DNA of 23,914 nt from CBDBZL01 sp031399025 (GCA_031399025.1 JANNOJ010000010.1:1-23914); one strand, 5' to 3'. Positions 14,811 through 22,948 are shown, numbered from the stretch's first letter. A program made the numbers and translations. Notes: a model not told the origin generated them from the letters alone.

Positions 14811-16280
14811 ATGCGCATCGCCAAACATGCCCTGATGCTCGGCTGTGCCGCCATGCTGGCCGCTTGCGGCGGCGATGATGGAGGCTCGAGCGGCGGGTTC
14901 ACCGCCGCCGCGCCCACCCCTTCGCCCACGCCCACGCCCACGCCCACACCGACCCCGACGCAATGCTCGCTGTCCGCGCGCCAGGATTTCGTGCTGTCGG
15001 CGCTGCAGGAATGGTATCTGTTTCCCGATCTGCTCGCCACCGACGTCAACCCGGACAGCTACACCAATGTCGAGGACTATCTCGATGCGCTGGTCGCCCC
15101 GGCGCGGGCGCAATCGTTCGACCGCTACTTCACCTACCTGACCTCGATCGCGGAGGAGAACGGGTTCTACGACGATGGGAGCAGCGCCGGCTTCGGGGTG
15201 CGTCTGTCGTACGATGTCGCGCAGGGTCGCGTGTTCGTCCTGGAAGCGTTCGAAGGCGGGACGGCGCTCGCCGACGGGATGGATCGCGGCAGCGAGATCC
15301 TCGAGATCGCCCAGCCCGGCGCCGCCGCCGAGACGGTGAGTTCGCTGATGGCCCAGGGCGGGTCGCAGGCGGTCGTCGACGCCCTGGGTCCCAGCACCGT
15401 GGGCACCACCCGAGAGCTGGTCTATCTGGATGCGGACGGGGTGCGGAAAACCTCCACTTTGTCCAAGCAGAACTACACGCTCGATCCCGTCTCCGACCGC
15501 TACGGCGCCAAGGTCATCAACGACAACGGCAAGCTGGTGGGCTACCTCAACCTGCGCACCTTCATCGATACCGCGGAAAGCGACCTCATCGACGCGTTCG
15601 ACCAGTTCCGTCAGCAGGGCGTGACCGAGCTGATCGTGGACCTGCGCTACAACGGCGGCGGCCTCGTTTCCATCGCCGAGCTGATGGGCGATCTGATGGG
15701 CGCGAACCGGCAGGGCCAGGTGTTCAGCTACACCATCTTCCGGTCCTCCAAGTCGAGCGAGAACGAGACCTATTCCTTCAGTCCGCGCACCCAATCGATC
15801 CAGCCCACCAAGATCGCCTTCATCGGCACCGAAGGGACGGCCTCGGCGAGCGAACTGGTGATCAACGGCATGCAGCCCTATCTGGGAGCCAACATGGCGC
15901 TGATCGGCGAGAACACCTACGGCAAGCCGGTGGGCCAGATCGCCATCGACCGCTCGGCCTGCGACGACCGGTTGCGGGCGGTGGCCTTCAGCACCGAGAA
16001 CGCCGATCGCCAGGGCGATTACTACACCGGTCTCGCCTCGCTCGTGCCCAACACCTGCGCCGCCAGCGACGATGTGACCCGCCAACTGGGCGACCCGGCC
16101 GAGGAGATGGTGGCGCGCGCGCTCGATTTCCTGGCCGGGCGTTCGTGCACCCCGATCAGCGCCAGCGAGGGGCGCACCGCGTCGACCGACCGGACCACCG
16201 GCGACAGCGACGATGGCCGCCAGCTGCTGCAGCGCGAGCGGGGCAGTACGATCGACCGCGAGGTGCCGGGCGCGTTCTGA
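14811..16280 (+). CDS. S41 family (C-terminal processing-type) peptidase lipoprotein
   Basis: This 489-residue serine protease is related to CtpA/Tsp. A lipoprotein signal (MRIAKHALMLGCAAMLAAC, lipidated C19) is followed by a Pro-Thr repeat linker (residues about 36-50) encoded by a GC-rich microsatellite. Then come an alpha-helical region, a PDZ-like part with VFVLEAFEGGTALADGMDRG (about 143-162), and the protease core. The core shows ELIVDLRYNGGGLVSIAELM, S345 in EGTASASELV and K372 in ENTYGKPVGQ, the expected Ser/Lys dyad 27 residues apart. It is probably anchored to the outer membrane, facing the periplasm. It is convergent with the next gene across 8 nt. Confidence 0.93.
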   Translation: MRIAKHALMLGCAAMLAACGGDDGGSSGGFTAAAPTPSPTPTPTPTPTPTQCSLSARQDFVLSALQEWYLFPDLLATDVNPDSYTNVEDYLDALVAPARAQSFDRYFTYLTSIAEENGFYDDGSSAGFGVRLSYDVAQGRVFVLEAFEGGTALADGMDRGSEILEIAQPGAAAETVSSLMAQGGSQAVVDALGPSTVGTTRELVYLDADGVRKTSTLSKQNYTLDPVSDRYGAKVINDNGKLVGYLNLRTFIDTAESDLIDAFDQFRQQGVTELIVDLRYNGGGLVSIAELMGDLMGANRQGQVFSYTIFRSSKSSENETYSFSPRTQSIQPTKIAFIGTEGTASASELVINGMQPYLGANMALIGENTYGKPVGQIAIDRSACDDRLRAVAFSTENADRQGDYYTGLASLVPNTCAASDDVTRQLGDPAEEMVARALDFLAGRSCTPISASEGRTASTDRTTGDSDDGRQLLQRERGSTIDREVPGAF

Positions 16281-16288
16281 GGTCCGGC

Positions 16289-16750
16289 TCAGCCGGCGGG
16301 CGGCTCGACGAAGGGCTGGGCGTCGGTCCAGCCGCAGCCGTTGCGGGTTTCCTCGTCCGCTCCCTCGCCCAGCCGCAGGGTGACGGTGAAGGGGTAGACC
16401 CGCTCGCTCATCCCGTCGCTGCAGCGGCCCGGCGTCACCGCCATGTCGAAGGCGCGGCCGGCCAGCGCGCCCGCGTAGGAGAGGCCGCCGCGCCCCGCGA
16501 ACCGCGCGACTGTGAGCACGGCGCCGTCGGGCTGCTCGGGCGTGCGGTAGCGCAGCGCCGTGCCGGTGATCTCGCCGCCCCAGAACGGCTCGGTGCCGAC
16601 AAAGCGCAGCCGCTCGCGCTCGCCGATCGCCCTGAAGGACTGGATGTCGGCTCCCCCCGGCACCTGCGCCTCGTGCTCGGCGGCCGGCGCGCACGCGCCC
16701 AGGGACCCGGCCAGGGCGCAGGCGAAGCGGGCGAGCGGCAGCGGGCGCAT
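16289..16750 (-). CDS. Putative COG3650-like lipoprotein
   Basis: This 153-residue protein has a lipoprotein signal (MRPLPLARFACALAGSLGAC, C20). The mature part reads RLRFVGTEPFWGGEITGTAL, then FAGRGGLSYAGALAGRAFDM, PGRCSDGMSERVYPFTVTL and NGCGWTDAQPFVE. The pattern EPFW, then CSDGMSDR-like, then GC resembles uncharacterised COG3650 membrane/lipoproteins sometimes found beside heat-shock or META-domain genes. Three mature cysteines could form a disulfide. The ATG at 16750 lacks a Shine-Dalgarno but begins the signal; the longer frame is rejected. Confidence 0.8.
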   Translation of the reverse strand: MRPLPLARFACALAGSLGACAPAAEHEAQVPGGADIQSFRAIGERERLRFVGTEPFWGGEITGTALRYRTPEQPDGAVLTVARFAGRGGLSYAGALAGRAFDMAVTPGRCSDGMSERVYPFTVTLRLGEGADEETRNGCGWTDAQPFVEPPAG

Positions 16751-16859
16751 CCAGGACGCTGTACCGCCTCGTTTCCGGGGGGCCAACCGGCGGATGCAGA
16801 GCTCGGTCGATCGGCGGCCAGCCACCCTGACCCTTTCACTCGCTCCCGGAGCGCGGTAC

Positions 16860-17426
16860 ATGGCCGGAATGAAGCTGTGGAAACCGCTCCTGGTCGTGCT
16901 GCCCGCGGGGCTGCTGCTGGGGATCATTGGCGGGCGGATGGTGGATTCGGGCAATCCGCGCGACGCTCAGGAAGGTGCGCTGGCCCAGGCTGAGGCGGTG
17001 AACCAGGCTGCCCTCGATGCCGCCCAGCCCGAGGAGTGGCCCGCCCCTGCGGCCGCGGACGGCAGGCTGCCCGCCGTCCCCGACCAGCGGCCGCAACTCG
17101 ACTGGACCGCCGAGTTCGCGCCCCAGGACGATGGCGGCGCCTATGATTACGACGGCGACTATTTCGGGGCGGGCCGACCGGCGTTGGGAGGAGTGGACGA
17201 TACCGCTGATGAGGCGGGCTCCGGGAGCGGCGCATCCCGTCCGTTCGCCCGCGATAGCGAGGCCGCAGCCGCGGCCCGGTCAGCCGGACAGGCGGCGCGC
17301 GACGCGGCCGGGATCGCCGCCGCGGCGCCGACCCGACCCGTCGCCGCGGCCCCGGCTCCAGCTCCGGCTCCGGCTCCGGTAAGCGAACCACGGACCGCGG
17401 ACGGCGACCTACCGGCGATCTGGTAA
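16860..17426 (+). CDS. Hypothetical anchored Ala/Pro-rich protein
   Basis: I do not recognise this 188-residue product. One N-terminal hydrophobic segment (LLVVLPAGLLLGIIGGRMV, about 9-28) is followed by an acidic, low-complexity region. This includes PQLDWTAEFAPQDDGG, then YDYDGDYFGAGRP, an Ala/Arg-rich stretch and an Ala-Pro repeat near the end (APAPAPAPAPV). It is likely inner-membrane-anchored with a disordered exported part. GGAG lies eight bases before the ATG at 16860; a second ATG at 16869 is possible. It is divergent from the lipoprotein gene. Confidence 0.75.
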   Translation: MAGMKLWKPLLVVLPAGLLLGIIGGRMVDSGNPRDAQEGALAQAEAVNQAALDAAQPEEWPAPAAADGRLPAVPDQRPQLDWTAEFAPQDDGGAYDYDGDYFGAGRPALGGVDDTADEAGSGSGASRPFARDSEAAAAARSAGQAARDAAGIAAAAPTRPVAAAPAPAPAPAPVSEPRTADGDLPAIW

Positions 17427-17469
17427 TGCCGGCGCGACCCGCGAGCCGGTTCGCCTTGCACCCCCCCGC

Positions 17470-17511
17470 CGCGCGGCCGAGCCTACCATCCGCGCGGCCG
17501 AGCCTACCATC
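17470..17511. repeat. Perfect 21-bp tandem duplication
   Basis: The 21-mer CGCGCGGCCGAGCCTACCATC occurs twice head to tail with no mismatch. It lies in the 109-nt gap between the convergent anchored-protein and CBS genes. Confidence 0.9.
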
Positions 17512-17535
17512 GCACAAGCCCGGCCCCACGGCGGA

Positions 17536-17949
17536 TCAATCCTGGGAGATTTCCTCGAGCGCCTCGCCCGAAAGCTCGTCGTCCTCATCGTCCTCGAGCG
17601 CCAGGTCGCCGAGCGAGAGGACGCCCACGAGCCTGCCGTCCTCCACCACGAAGAGGCGGCGGATCTGCTCCTCCATCATGATCTCGGCGGCTTCCTCGAC
17701 ATCGGTATCCGGCGCGATGAAGATGGGGTCCTGCGTCATCACCTCGCTGACCGGCGTGTCGGGACCCAGGCCCTGGGCGACGCCGCGCAGGGCGATGTCG
17801 CGGTCGGTCACCACGCCGAGAAAGGCGTCGCCCTCCATCACCGGCACCGCGCCGTAATCGCCCTCCTCCATCATCGTCGCCACTTTGCGGATGGTGTCCT
17901 GCGCGGTGGCGGTGTCGGGATCGCGGGTCATGATGTCCGAAACCTGCAT
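17536..17949 (-). CDS. Two-CBS-domain protein
   Basis: This 137-residue soluble protein consists of two CBS motifs forming one Bateman module. The first (about 1-60) reads VSDIMTRDPDTATAQDTI, then GAVPVMEGDAFLGVVTDRDI. The second (about 68-125) reads VSEVMTQDPIFIAPDTDVEE, then RRLFVVEDGRLVGVLSLGDL. An acidic tail (EDDEDDELSGEALEEISQD) ends it. Such proteins usually sense adenosyl ligands such as AMP, ATP or NAD. No fused effector domain is present. The ATG at 17949 has AGGAGA upstream and fits the CBS start; the longer frame is rejected. Confidence 0.92.
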   Translation of the reverse strand: MQVSDIMTRDPDTATAQDTIRKVATMMEEGDYGAVPVMEGDAFLGVVTDRDIALRGVAQGLGPDTPVSEVMTQDPIFIAPDTDVEEAAEIMMEEQIRRLFVVEDGRLVGVLSLGDLALEDDEDDELSGEALEEISQD

Positions 17950-18110
17950 GGCGTCTCTCCTTGAAAATGGGGGGAAAGCTGGCGGACGCAATTGCCGCCC
18001 TTCCTTCGCCAACCCGGGGCGGCGCTGCATGGCCCCGCCGCTCGTCGCAGCCAGGGGGCGGCCGGGCGTGTTAGGCCGGCGCATGGGCGCGTCTCCGCCG
18101 GCCGGTAAGC

Positions 18111-18893
18111 TCAGTTCAGCTCGCCCAGCAGCAGCGCGCAAGCAAAGCCGGCAGTGGTCGCCAGCGCCACCCAGGGACCGCCGTCGCGAAAGGCTTCGGG
18201 GAACATCGTGTCAGCCAGCATCGCCAGGATACCGCCCGCCGCCAGCGCCAGGAGGAAACTCTTGCCGGCGTCGGGCAGGTCGGCGAGCAGCGCATAGCCG
18301 GCCACGGTGGCCCCGGTGCAGGCGATCGCCACCAGCGTCCAGGCCACCGCGACGTAGCGCCGCGACCGACCGGACTCAATCATGCTCACGGTGCTGACGA
18401 CGGCGCTGGGCAGGTTGGAGAGGAACACCGCGCCCAGGAGCACCATCCCCAACCCCGCACCGTCGTCGGCGGCCAGGCCCATGCCGATCGCCGCGTTCTC
18501 GGGGATGCCGTCGAGCACGGTCCCCATCAGCACCGCCAGGCCCCCCGCGCTCGCCTGGCCGGCGGTCTCGGGAATCGCGGCAGCGCGGGGCACCACGTCG
18601 TGCGGATCGTTGCCGGCGAGCCGCGGGCTAAGCTGCGCCATGTGATCGAGCCAGGAATCGAGCGCGATGTACACCAGCGCGCCGGCGAACAGCCCGCCCA
18701 TGGCGAACAGCACCGAGCCTTCGGCCACCGCCTCGCCCATCAGCTCGAAGGTGAGTGCCACCACCAGCGTGCCCGCGCCGAAGGCGATCACCGCCGCCAG
18801 CACGCGGCGCGGGAGCTTGACGAACAGGCCCAGCAGCACGCCGACCGGGAAGGCCGAGGAGGCGAGCAGGCCGTAGAGCAGCGCGTTGGTCAC
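18111..18893 (-). CDS. ZIP-fold transporter-like membrane protein lacking canonical ligands
   Basis: This 260-residue integral membrane protein has about eight hydrophobic segments. It shows the ZIP-type sequences TVLDGIPENAAIGMGL (125-140) and AGGILAMLADTMFPEAF (219-235). In classical zinc/iron ZIPs the fourth helix has HNxPEG and the fifth HExxHE. Here the fourth has DGIPEN, and the fifth reads LGAVFLSNLPSAVVSTV with no histidine. A typical metal site is therefore absent and the substrate is uncertain. The loop between helices (88-118) is not His-rich. The GTG at 18893 begins the first helix; no strong Shine-Dalgarno is visible, so the start is moderately secure. Confidence 0.85.
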   Translation of the reverse strand: MTNALLYGLLASSAFPVGVLLGLFVKLPRRVLAAVIAFGAGTLVVALTFELMGEAVAEGSVLFAMGGLFAGALVYIALDSWLDHMAQLSPRLAGNDPHDVVPRAAAIPETAGQASAGGLAVLMGTVLDGIPENAAIGMGLAADDGAGLGMVLLGAVFLSNLPSAVVSTVSMIESGRSRRYVAVAWTLVAIACTGATVAGYALLADLPDAGKSFLLALAAGGILAMLADTMFPEAFRDGGPWVALATTAGFACALLLGELN

Positions 18894-19272
18894 TGCCCCA
18901 GTACGAGCAGGCGGGTCCCGGCGTTCCGGGCCGGGCGCCTGCCTCCGGGCGCAGTGAAGCGCCCGCCTCCGGGCGCAGTGAAGCGGGGCAGGCGCCCAGC
19001 GGGATCGGCTGCGCGGCGACCTGCTGCCCCGGCCGGCGGGCCGCTCGCCGGCCTTCGACGTCGGCGAACACGCGATCCTTGCCGCCATCGTCGAGCAGAG
19101 CGTGGTAGTTGTCTGCCAAGAGGATGCGCTGTTGGTAGGGGCAGGCAGCTTCGGCGCAGAATTGCCGGCTGCCTTCGCGCCGCATGGCCGGGAGCGGTGC
19201 CGCGCTGGATGAGCACCGGCAGTGATCGGCCCGAATTCGCGCTCGCATCTCATCGATGGCGGCCGGCGGCGC
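18894..19272. other. 379-nt gap with tandem repeat and possible gene remnant
   Basis: No complete gene is supported. On the minus strand, ATG 19185 opens a frame beginning MRREGSRQFCAEAACPYQQR and continuing RILLADNYHALLDDGG. It looks protein-like for about 45 codons, then becomes repetitive and runs on through the transporter gene in another frame. It may be a degraded gene or an unannotated short protein. Confidence 0.4.
18937..18984. repeat. 24-bp tandem duplication upstream of the ZIP-like gene
   Basis: Two consecutive 24-mers share the 20-bp core GCCTCCGGGCGCAGTGAAGC (18941-18960 and 18965-18984). They differ at one of the four leading bases. The array lies 44-91 nt upstream of the transporter start. 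Confidence 0.85.
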
Positions 19273-20064
19273 TCAAATCAGCTTGGCCAGCGCCATCGCG
19301 GCGGCGGGGGCGCGGACCTTGGCGCCGCCGATCAGGTAGAGGTACCCGTCGCGGGGGGCGGCGGCGGGTTCCGGCGGGGCGACATAAGCGAGGCCGGGCG
19401 GCGTCTCGCCGTCGCGCCAGGCTCGGGCGATGGTGGCCCAGGACGCCAGCGCCTCGGGGGTATAACCGGTGGCGATAGCCTCCTCAGTCCGCATCAGGCG
19501 GGCATAGATGAAGGCCGCGGTCGCATCGGCGATCTGCGGGTATTGGCCGTGGTCGGCGAGCACGATCGCGGCGCCATGCTGGCGGGCAAGCGCGACGAAT
19601 TGGGGACAGGCGAAGCTTTCGTGGCGGACTTCGAGGGCGTGGCGCAGGGGCAGGCCGGCGGAGGTGGCGGGCAGCAAAGCGAGGAAAGCGGCGAAATCGT
19701 CGGGATCGAACCGCTTGGTAGGGGCGAACTGCCACAGGATGGGACCCAGCTTCTCGCCCAGCTCGGCGATGCCCTGCTGGAAGAACCTGGCGATGCTCTC
19801 CCCCGCCTCGGCCAGCACGCGGCGGTTGGTGCAATAGCGCGCGGCTTTCACCGAGAACACGAAGTCGTCGGGCGCCGCGTCGCGCCAGGCGGCGAAGCTG
19901 GCGGGCTTCTGCAGGCGGTAGAACGTGCCGTTGATCTCGATGGTGCGCAGCTGGGACGCGGCGTAGCGCAGCTCGTCGGCCTGGCGCAGGCCGGCGGGGT
20001 AGAAGGCGCCGCGCCAGGGCGCGTAGGTCCAGCCGCCGATGCCGGTGCGGATCGTGGCTGGCAT
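19273..20064 (-). CDS. DUF72 (YecE-like) protein
   Basis: This 263-residue protein is a DUF72/YecE member with a TIM-barrel-like fold. Motifs are RTGIGGWTYAPWRGAFYP at the N-terminus, then LRTIEINGTFYRL, then FVFSVKAARYCTNRR, LGPILWQFAPTKRFD, LRHALEVRHESF and IVLADHGQYP. The catalytic role of the family is unsettled. GAGGAG lies three bases before the ATG. It is transcribed toward the ZIP-like gene. It is preceded by a 153-nt gap holding a 10-bp-stem hairpin. Confidence 0.93.
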   Translation of the reverse strand: MPATIRTGIGGWTYAPWRGAFYPAGLRQADELRYAASQLRTIEINGTFYRLQKPASFAAWRDAAPDDFVFSVKAARYCTNRRVLAEAGESIARFFQQGIAELGEKLGPILWQFAPTKRFDPDDFAAFLALLPATSAGLPLRHALEVRHESFACPQFVALARQHGAAIVLADHGQYPQIADATAAFIYARLMRTEEAIATGYTPEALASWATIARAWRDGETPPGLAYVAPPEPAAAPRDGYLYLIGGAKVRAPAAAMALAKLI

Positions 20065-20121
20065 CTACTCCTCGCTTCACCAACCCCTGACGGGCCTTCA
20101 TATCGCCCGCATCGGGATTGG

Positions 20122-20160
20122 ACCAGGGGGGTGGGCCCGGCGCGCCGTCTCCCCCCTGGT
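20122..20160. repeat. 10-bp-stem hairpin between fasciclin and DUF72 genes
   Basis: ACCAGGGGGG (20122-20131) and CCCCCCTGGT (20151-20160) are exact reverse complements around a 19-nt GC-rich loop. It lies downstream of the fasciclin gene on its strand and could be its terminator. Three GGATTGG copies flank it (20115, 20169, 20201). Confidence 0.5.
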
Positions 20161-20217
20161 TCAGCCCTGGATTGGCCCTCGATAGCCTGGCATCGGCGCT
20201 GGATTGGCGCGACCCGA

Positions 20218-20814
20218 TCAGGCAGGCATCAGCACCGTGTCGATGACGTGGATGACGCCGTTGGCGGCGTTCACGTCGGTCGCGGTGACGGTGGCGGTGC
20301 CGCCGGCCGCGTCGGTCAGGATGACGTTGCCGCCTTCAAGGGTGGCGGTAAGGGTGGCGCCGTTCACCGTGGTGATCGCGTACCCGGCATCGCCCGCGGC
20401 CTCGATGGCGGCGACCAGGTCGGTCGCCATCACCTCGCCCGCCACGACGTGGTAGGTGAGGATGCCGCCGAGCGTCTCGGTCTCGGTGGTGGTCAGCGTC
20501 TCCACGGTGCCGGCGGGCAGCGCGTCGAAGGCGGCGTTGGTGGGGGCGAACACGGTGAACGGACCGGTGCCCGACAGCGTGGCGCCGAGGTCGGCCGCGG
20601 TCACGGCGGCGACGAGGGTGGAGAAATCGGCATTGCCCGAGGCGACATCGACGATGGTGCCGGTGGCGGTGGTCGTTGTGGTATCGGTCATGGTGGTATC
20701 CTCGGTCGTGGTGTCGGCGGGAGCGTCGGTAGTGGCGGGTTCCTGGGCGCCGCCGCATGCGGCAAGGCTCAAGGCGGTGCCCGCGAGCAGCGGGAAGACG
20801 AAGTTCCTGGTCAT
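20218..20814 (-). CDS. Fasciclin (FAS1)-domain lipoprotein
   Basis: This 198-residue protein has a lipoprotein signal (MTRNFVFPLLAGTALSLAAC, C20) and a Thr/Asp-rich linker (about 25-55). One FAS1 domain follows: DFSTLVAAVTAADLGATLSG, GPFTVFAPTNAAFDALPAG, ILTYHVVAGEV and ANGVIHVIDTVLMP. FAS1 domains mediate cell-surface adhesion or cell-cell contact in various bacteria. It probably sits in the outer membrane facing the periplasm. AAAGGG precedes the chosen ATG; an in-frame ATG at 20841 is less likely because it would break the signal peptide. Confidence 0.95.
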   Translation of the reverse strand: MTRNFVFPLLAGTALSLAACGGAQEPATTDAPADTTTEDTTMTDTTTTTATGTIVDVASGNADFSTLVAAVTAADLGATLSGTGPFTVFAPTNAAFDALPAGTVETLTTTETETLGGILTYHVVAGEVMATDLVAAIEAAGDAGYAITTVNGATLTATLEGGNVILTDAAGGTATVTATDVNAANGVIHVIDTVLMPA

Positions 20815-20924
20815 GATGGCCCTTTCGAAGCGGTCATTCACATTTGTCGGCGTGACGAGATGTGGGGCGCGCCGGGGGCGATGTTACCCGGACCAAAGGG
20901 CCGTGGACTTAGGGGCAGGTCCGC

Positions 20925-20942
20925 CGAAGGTTACGAAGGTTA
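20925..20942. repeat. Perfect 9-bp tandem duplication
   Basis: CGAAGGTTA occurs twice in direct succession in the 214-nt gap between the HTH and fasciclin genes. The rest of that gap shows no ORF I would support. Confidence 0.7.
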
Positions 20943-21028
20943 CGCAGGTGCAACCCTGACCGGCGAGGCGCAAGCCCTTGTGGGGGAACGGTTTTCGTGC
21001 CCGTGGACAAGGTTACAGGTCGGCGGGG

Positions 21029-21769
21029 CTAATTCGTGGCGGAATGGTCGGGCGGGCCGAGTTCGCGGGTGGTCTCGCTGTCCTCGCGGCCGTCCCAGGT
21101 GGCGGGACCGTGAGCGACGCGGGTGACGAGGGCGCGGAAATCGTCGGGGCGGAACTTGCTGGCCGGGTGCCAGGGCGGCAGATGCGCGCGGCGCGGCTGG
21201 AGACGCATGGCGAGCAGCGCGACGGTCAGCCGCTCGTCGTAGCGGCGCGAGGTGTGGACGACCTCGCCCTTGTGCAGATGCGGCACCTCGACCCCGTTCA
21301 GCGCCCGCTCCATCGCGGCTTCGGTGAGCGCGTCGAACGCGGTTTGGAAGGCGGCGTCCCAGGCGAGATCGAACGGCTGGCCGCGGAGGCGGGCGCGCAG
21401 GCGATAGGCGGTCTGCCGCGTCATCCCGACCTCGCGCGCGGCCGCCGAGACATTGTGCGTGGCCGCGAGCGCCTGGAGGAACCGCGCCTGGCGCTCCGGG
21501 GTCCATCCGTCCTGGCGCTCGGGTGGTGGTGCTGGTGCTCGCGGCGTTGGCGGCGCAGGTTGGATCGCGATTGGTTGCGAGGCGGCCGGCTCGGGCTCGG
21601 CGGGTTCGGGGCCGGAAGGTTCGGGAATGGCGGCGGCCGGATCGGGTTCAGGGCCGGGAGGCAACGATCCGGTGGGTGCCAGATGGGGCTCGAGCTCATC
21701 CTCGAGCTGGTTGATGATGGCCTCGGTAGCGGCGATGCGGGCGGCGATGTCGCAGGGGTGGATCGTCAT
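21029..21769 (-). CDS. Hypothetical HTH protein with Pro-rich linker
   Basis: This 246-residue protein begins with a short helical segment (CDIAARIAATEAIINQLEDE). A Pro/Glu/Ala linker follows (about 35-88). A helix-turn-helix module comes next: WTPERQARFLQALAATHNVS, then AAAREVGMTRQTAYRLRARL. A conserved-looking part follows (FDLAWDAAFQTAFDALTEAA, then VEVPHLHKGEVVHTSRRYDE). This layout recalls small terminase or transposon-type HTH proteins, but I cannot assign a function. The ATG at 21769 is chosen; the frame stays open into AT-richer sequence upstream, which is not taken as coding. It borders the low-G+C patch. Confidence 0.8.
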   Translation of the reverse strand: MTIHPCDIAARIAATEAIINQLEDELEPHLAPTGSLPPGPEPDPAAAIPEPSGPEPAEPEPAASQPIAIQPAPPTPRAPAPPPERQDGWTPERQARFLQALAATHNVSAAAREVGMTRQTAYRLRARLRGQPFDLAWDAAFQTAFDALTEAAMERALNGVEVPHLHKGEVVHTSRRYDERLTVALLAMRLQPRRAHLPPWHPASKFRPDDFRALVTRVAHGPATWDGREDSETTRELGPPDHSATN

Positions 21770-21876
21770 CCGCGAGTTTAGGGCAGATTTTGGGGGAGTA
21801 GGAAAGGGTTGGCCGAACAACACTGCTCCGGCACACATCATCCGCCCCGAAAACATAAGCACGTCCGATTTTGCCG

Positions 21877-21904
21877 TTGACGAGTCCATTTGGGACGTTA
21901 TGAG
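21877..21904 (+). promoter_or_regulatory. Candidate promoter of the ParA-like gene
   Basis: TTGACG (21877-21882) and TATGAG (21899-21904) are separated by 16 nt, 27 nt before the start codon. GTCCATTTGGGAC within the spacer is a short inverted repeat that could bind a repressor. Confidence 0.35.
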
Positions 21905-21931
21905 GGCTACATTGGACAAAGAGGAGGCATT

Positions 21932-22948
21932 ATGCGTTATGCATTTTGGAACAACAAAGGCGGCACCGGTAAAACGAGTCTCTGTTTTCAGTCGATCTGT
22001 CGCTACGCCCATCGACATCAACTCAAACGCATCTTGGTAATCGACGCTTGCCCCCAGGCGAACTTATCAGAGCTACTGCTGGGAGGACTAACGGGCCACG
22101 GCAGCCGGAATCTGTTGCAAATGCATGGCGCAGTACCACGGCGCAGTATTGGTGGATATTTCCAAATTCGCCTGCCTTCCCCGTTTAACGTTCCACAATT
22201 CCGCCCGCAGGACTTCATCTGCTCTGTAAGTTCTATGAATTCTGCTGTCCCTGAAAACGTGGACCTGCTTGCAGGAGATCCGTTATTAGAGCTACAGTCT
22301 AATGCCATCAATACGCTCGCAAACACCCAGATACCTGGAACCAATACTTGGGTTCAAATAATTGATTGGCTTTCCGACTTTCTCTCTCCACTTGAAGATA
22401 CCTACGAAACTATCTTCATAGATTGTAACCCCAGCTTTTCCATTTACACTCAGATTGCGCTCGCGACTGCCGAGCGCCTAGTTCTGCCGGTAATGGCCGA
22501 TGATTCATCGCGGAGAGCGGTTCAAAATGCACTATCGCTTCTTTATGGCTTGAGCTTGCCATCTCCCATTTACGCGACCTATGCATTCAATACTAAACTT
22601 AAACAGGCGAATCGCCGGCTTCCAATGGTTCATCTTATTGCAAAGAACAGGCTTACCCAGTATATGGGACCTGCTTCTGCATATGCCGCGGTAATGCGGG
22701 CTATAGATAGCGATATTGGTGGATTGTTAAGAACTCATCCCCAATTGTTCACATTCACCGATGTGGCCCAGGGAACAGCAGAGATTCGGGATTTTCAGAC
22801 AACGGGTGTCGTTGCTTTCGCCAAGGGTCTACCTTTTTCGAAGCTGAAATCTGGTAAACAAACAATTAACGGCCATCGAGTGCAAGTTAAGGAAGAATAT
22901 AGACAACAGGTTATCGCCTCTGTGAATGCGATGGTGGCGAAGCTTTGA
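21932..22948 (+). CDS. Solitary ParA-like (MinD/ParA superfamily) ATPase
   Basis: This 338-residue protein has a deviant Walker A, NNKGGTGKTS (signature lysine K9, K14 in the P-loop). A Walker A' follows (ILVIDACPQANLSELLLGG, D39), then a Walker B-like IFIDCNPSFS (D164) and LVLPVMADDSSRRAVQNALS. It is longer than chromosomal ParA, with an inserted segment (about 60-150) and a C-terminal part ending EEYRQQVIASVNAMVAKL. GAGGAGG lies four bases before the ATG; a longer start at 21890 is rejected. No ParB, parS or replication gene is visible, so plasmid partition is not supported. The codon use and G+C differ from all neighbours. Confidence 0.88.
   Translation: MRYAFWNNKGGTGKTSLCFQSICRYAHRHQLKRILVIDACPQANLSELLLGGLTGHGSRNLLQMHGAVPRRSIGGYFQIRLPSPFNVPQFRPQDFICSVSSMNSAVPENVDLLAGDPLLELQSNAINTLANTQIPGTNTWVQIIDWLSDFLSPLEDTYETIFIDCNPSFSIYTQIALATAERLVLPVMADDSSRRAVQNALSLLYGLSLPSPIYATYAFNTKLKQANRRLPMVHLIAKNRLTQYMGPASAYAAVMRAIDSDIGGLLRTHPQLFTFTDVAQGTAEIRDFQTTGVVAFAKGLPFSKLKSGKQTINGHRVQVKEEYRQQVIASVNAMVAKL

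Noticed and set aside
14915..14960. Repeated CCCACG-type units as a possible CRISPR or regulatory array
   Set aside because: They encode the Pro-Thr linker of the S41 lipoprotein in frame; there are no spacers.
14739..16694. Long open frames (651 and 676 codons) overlapping the S41 gene
   Set aside because: They are shadows of the protease and the lipoprotein gene, with low-complexity Arg/Gly/Asp composition.
21932..22948. Plasmid partition locus
   Set aside because: There is no ParB, no repeated parS-like site and no replication gene. The flanks are chromosomal housekeeping genes.
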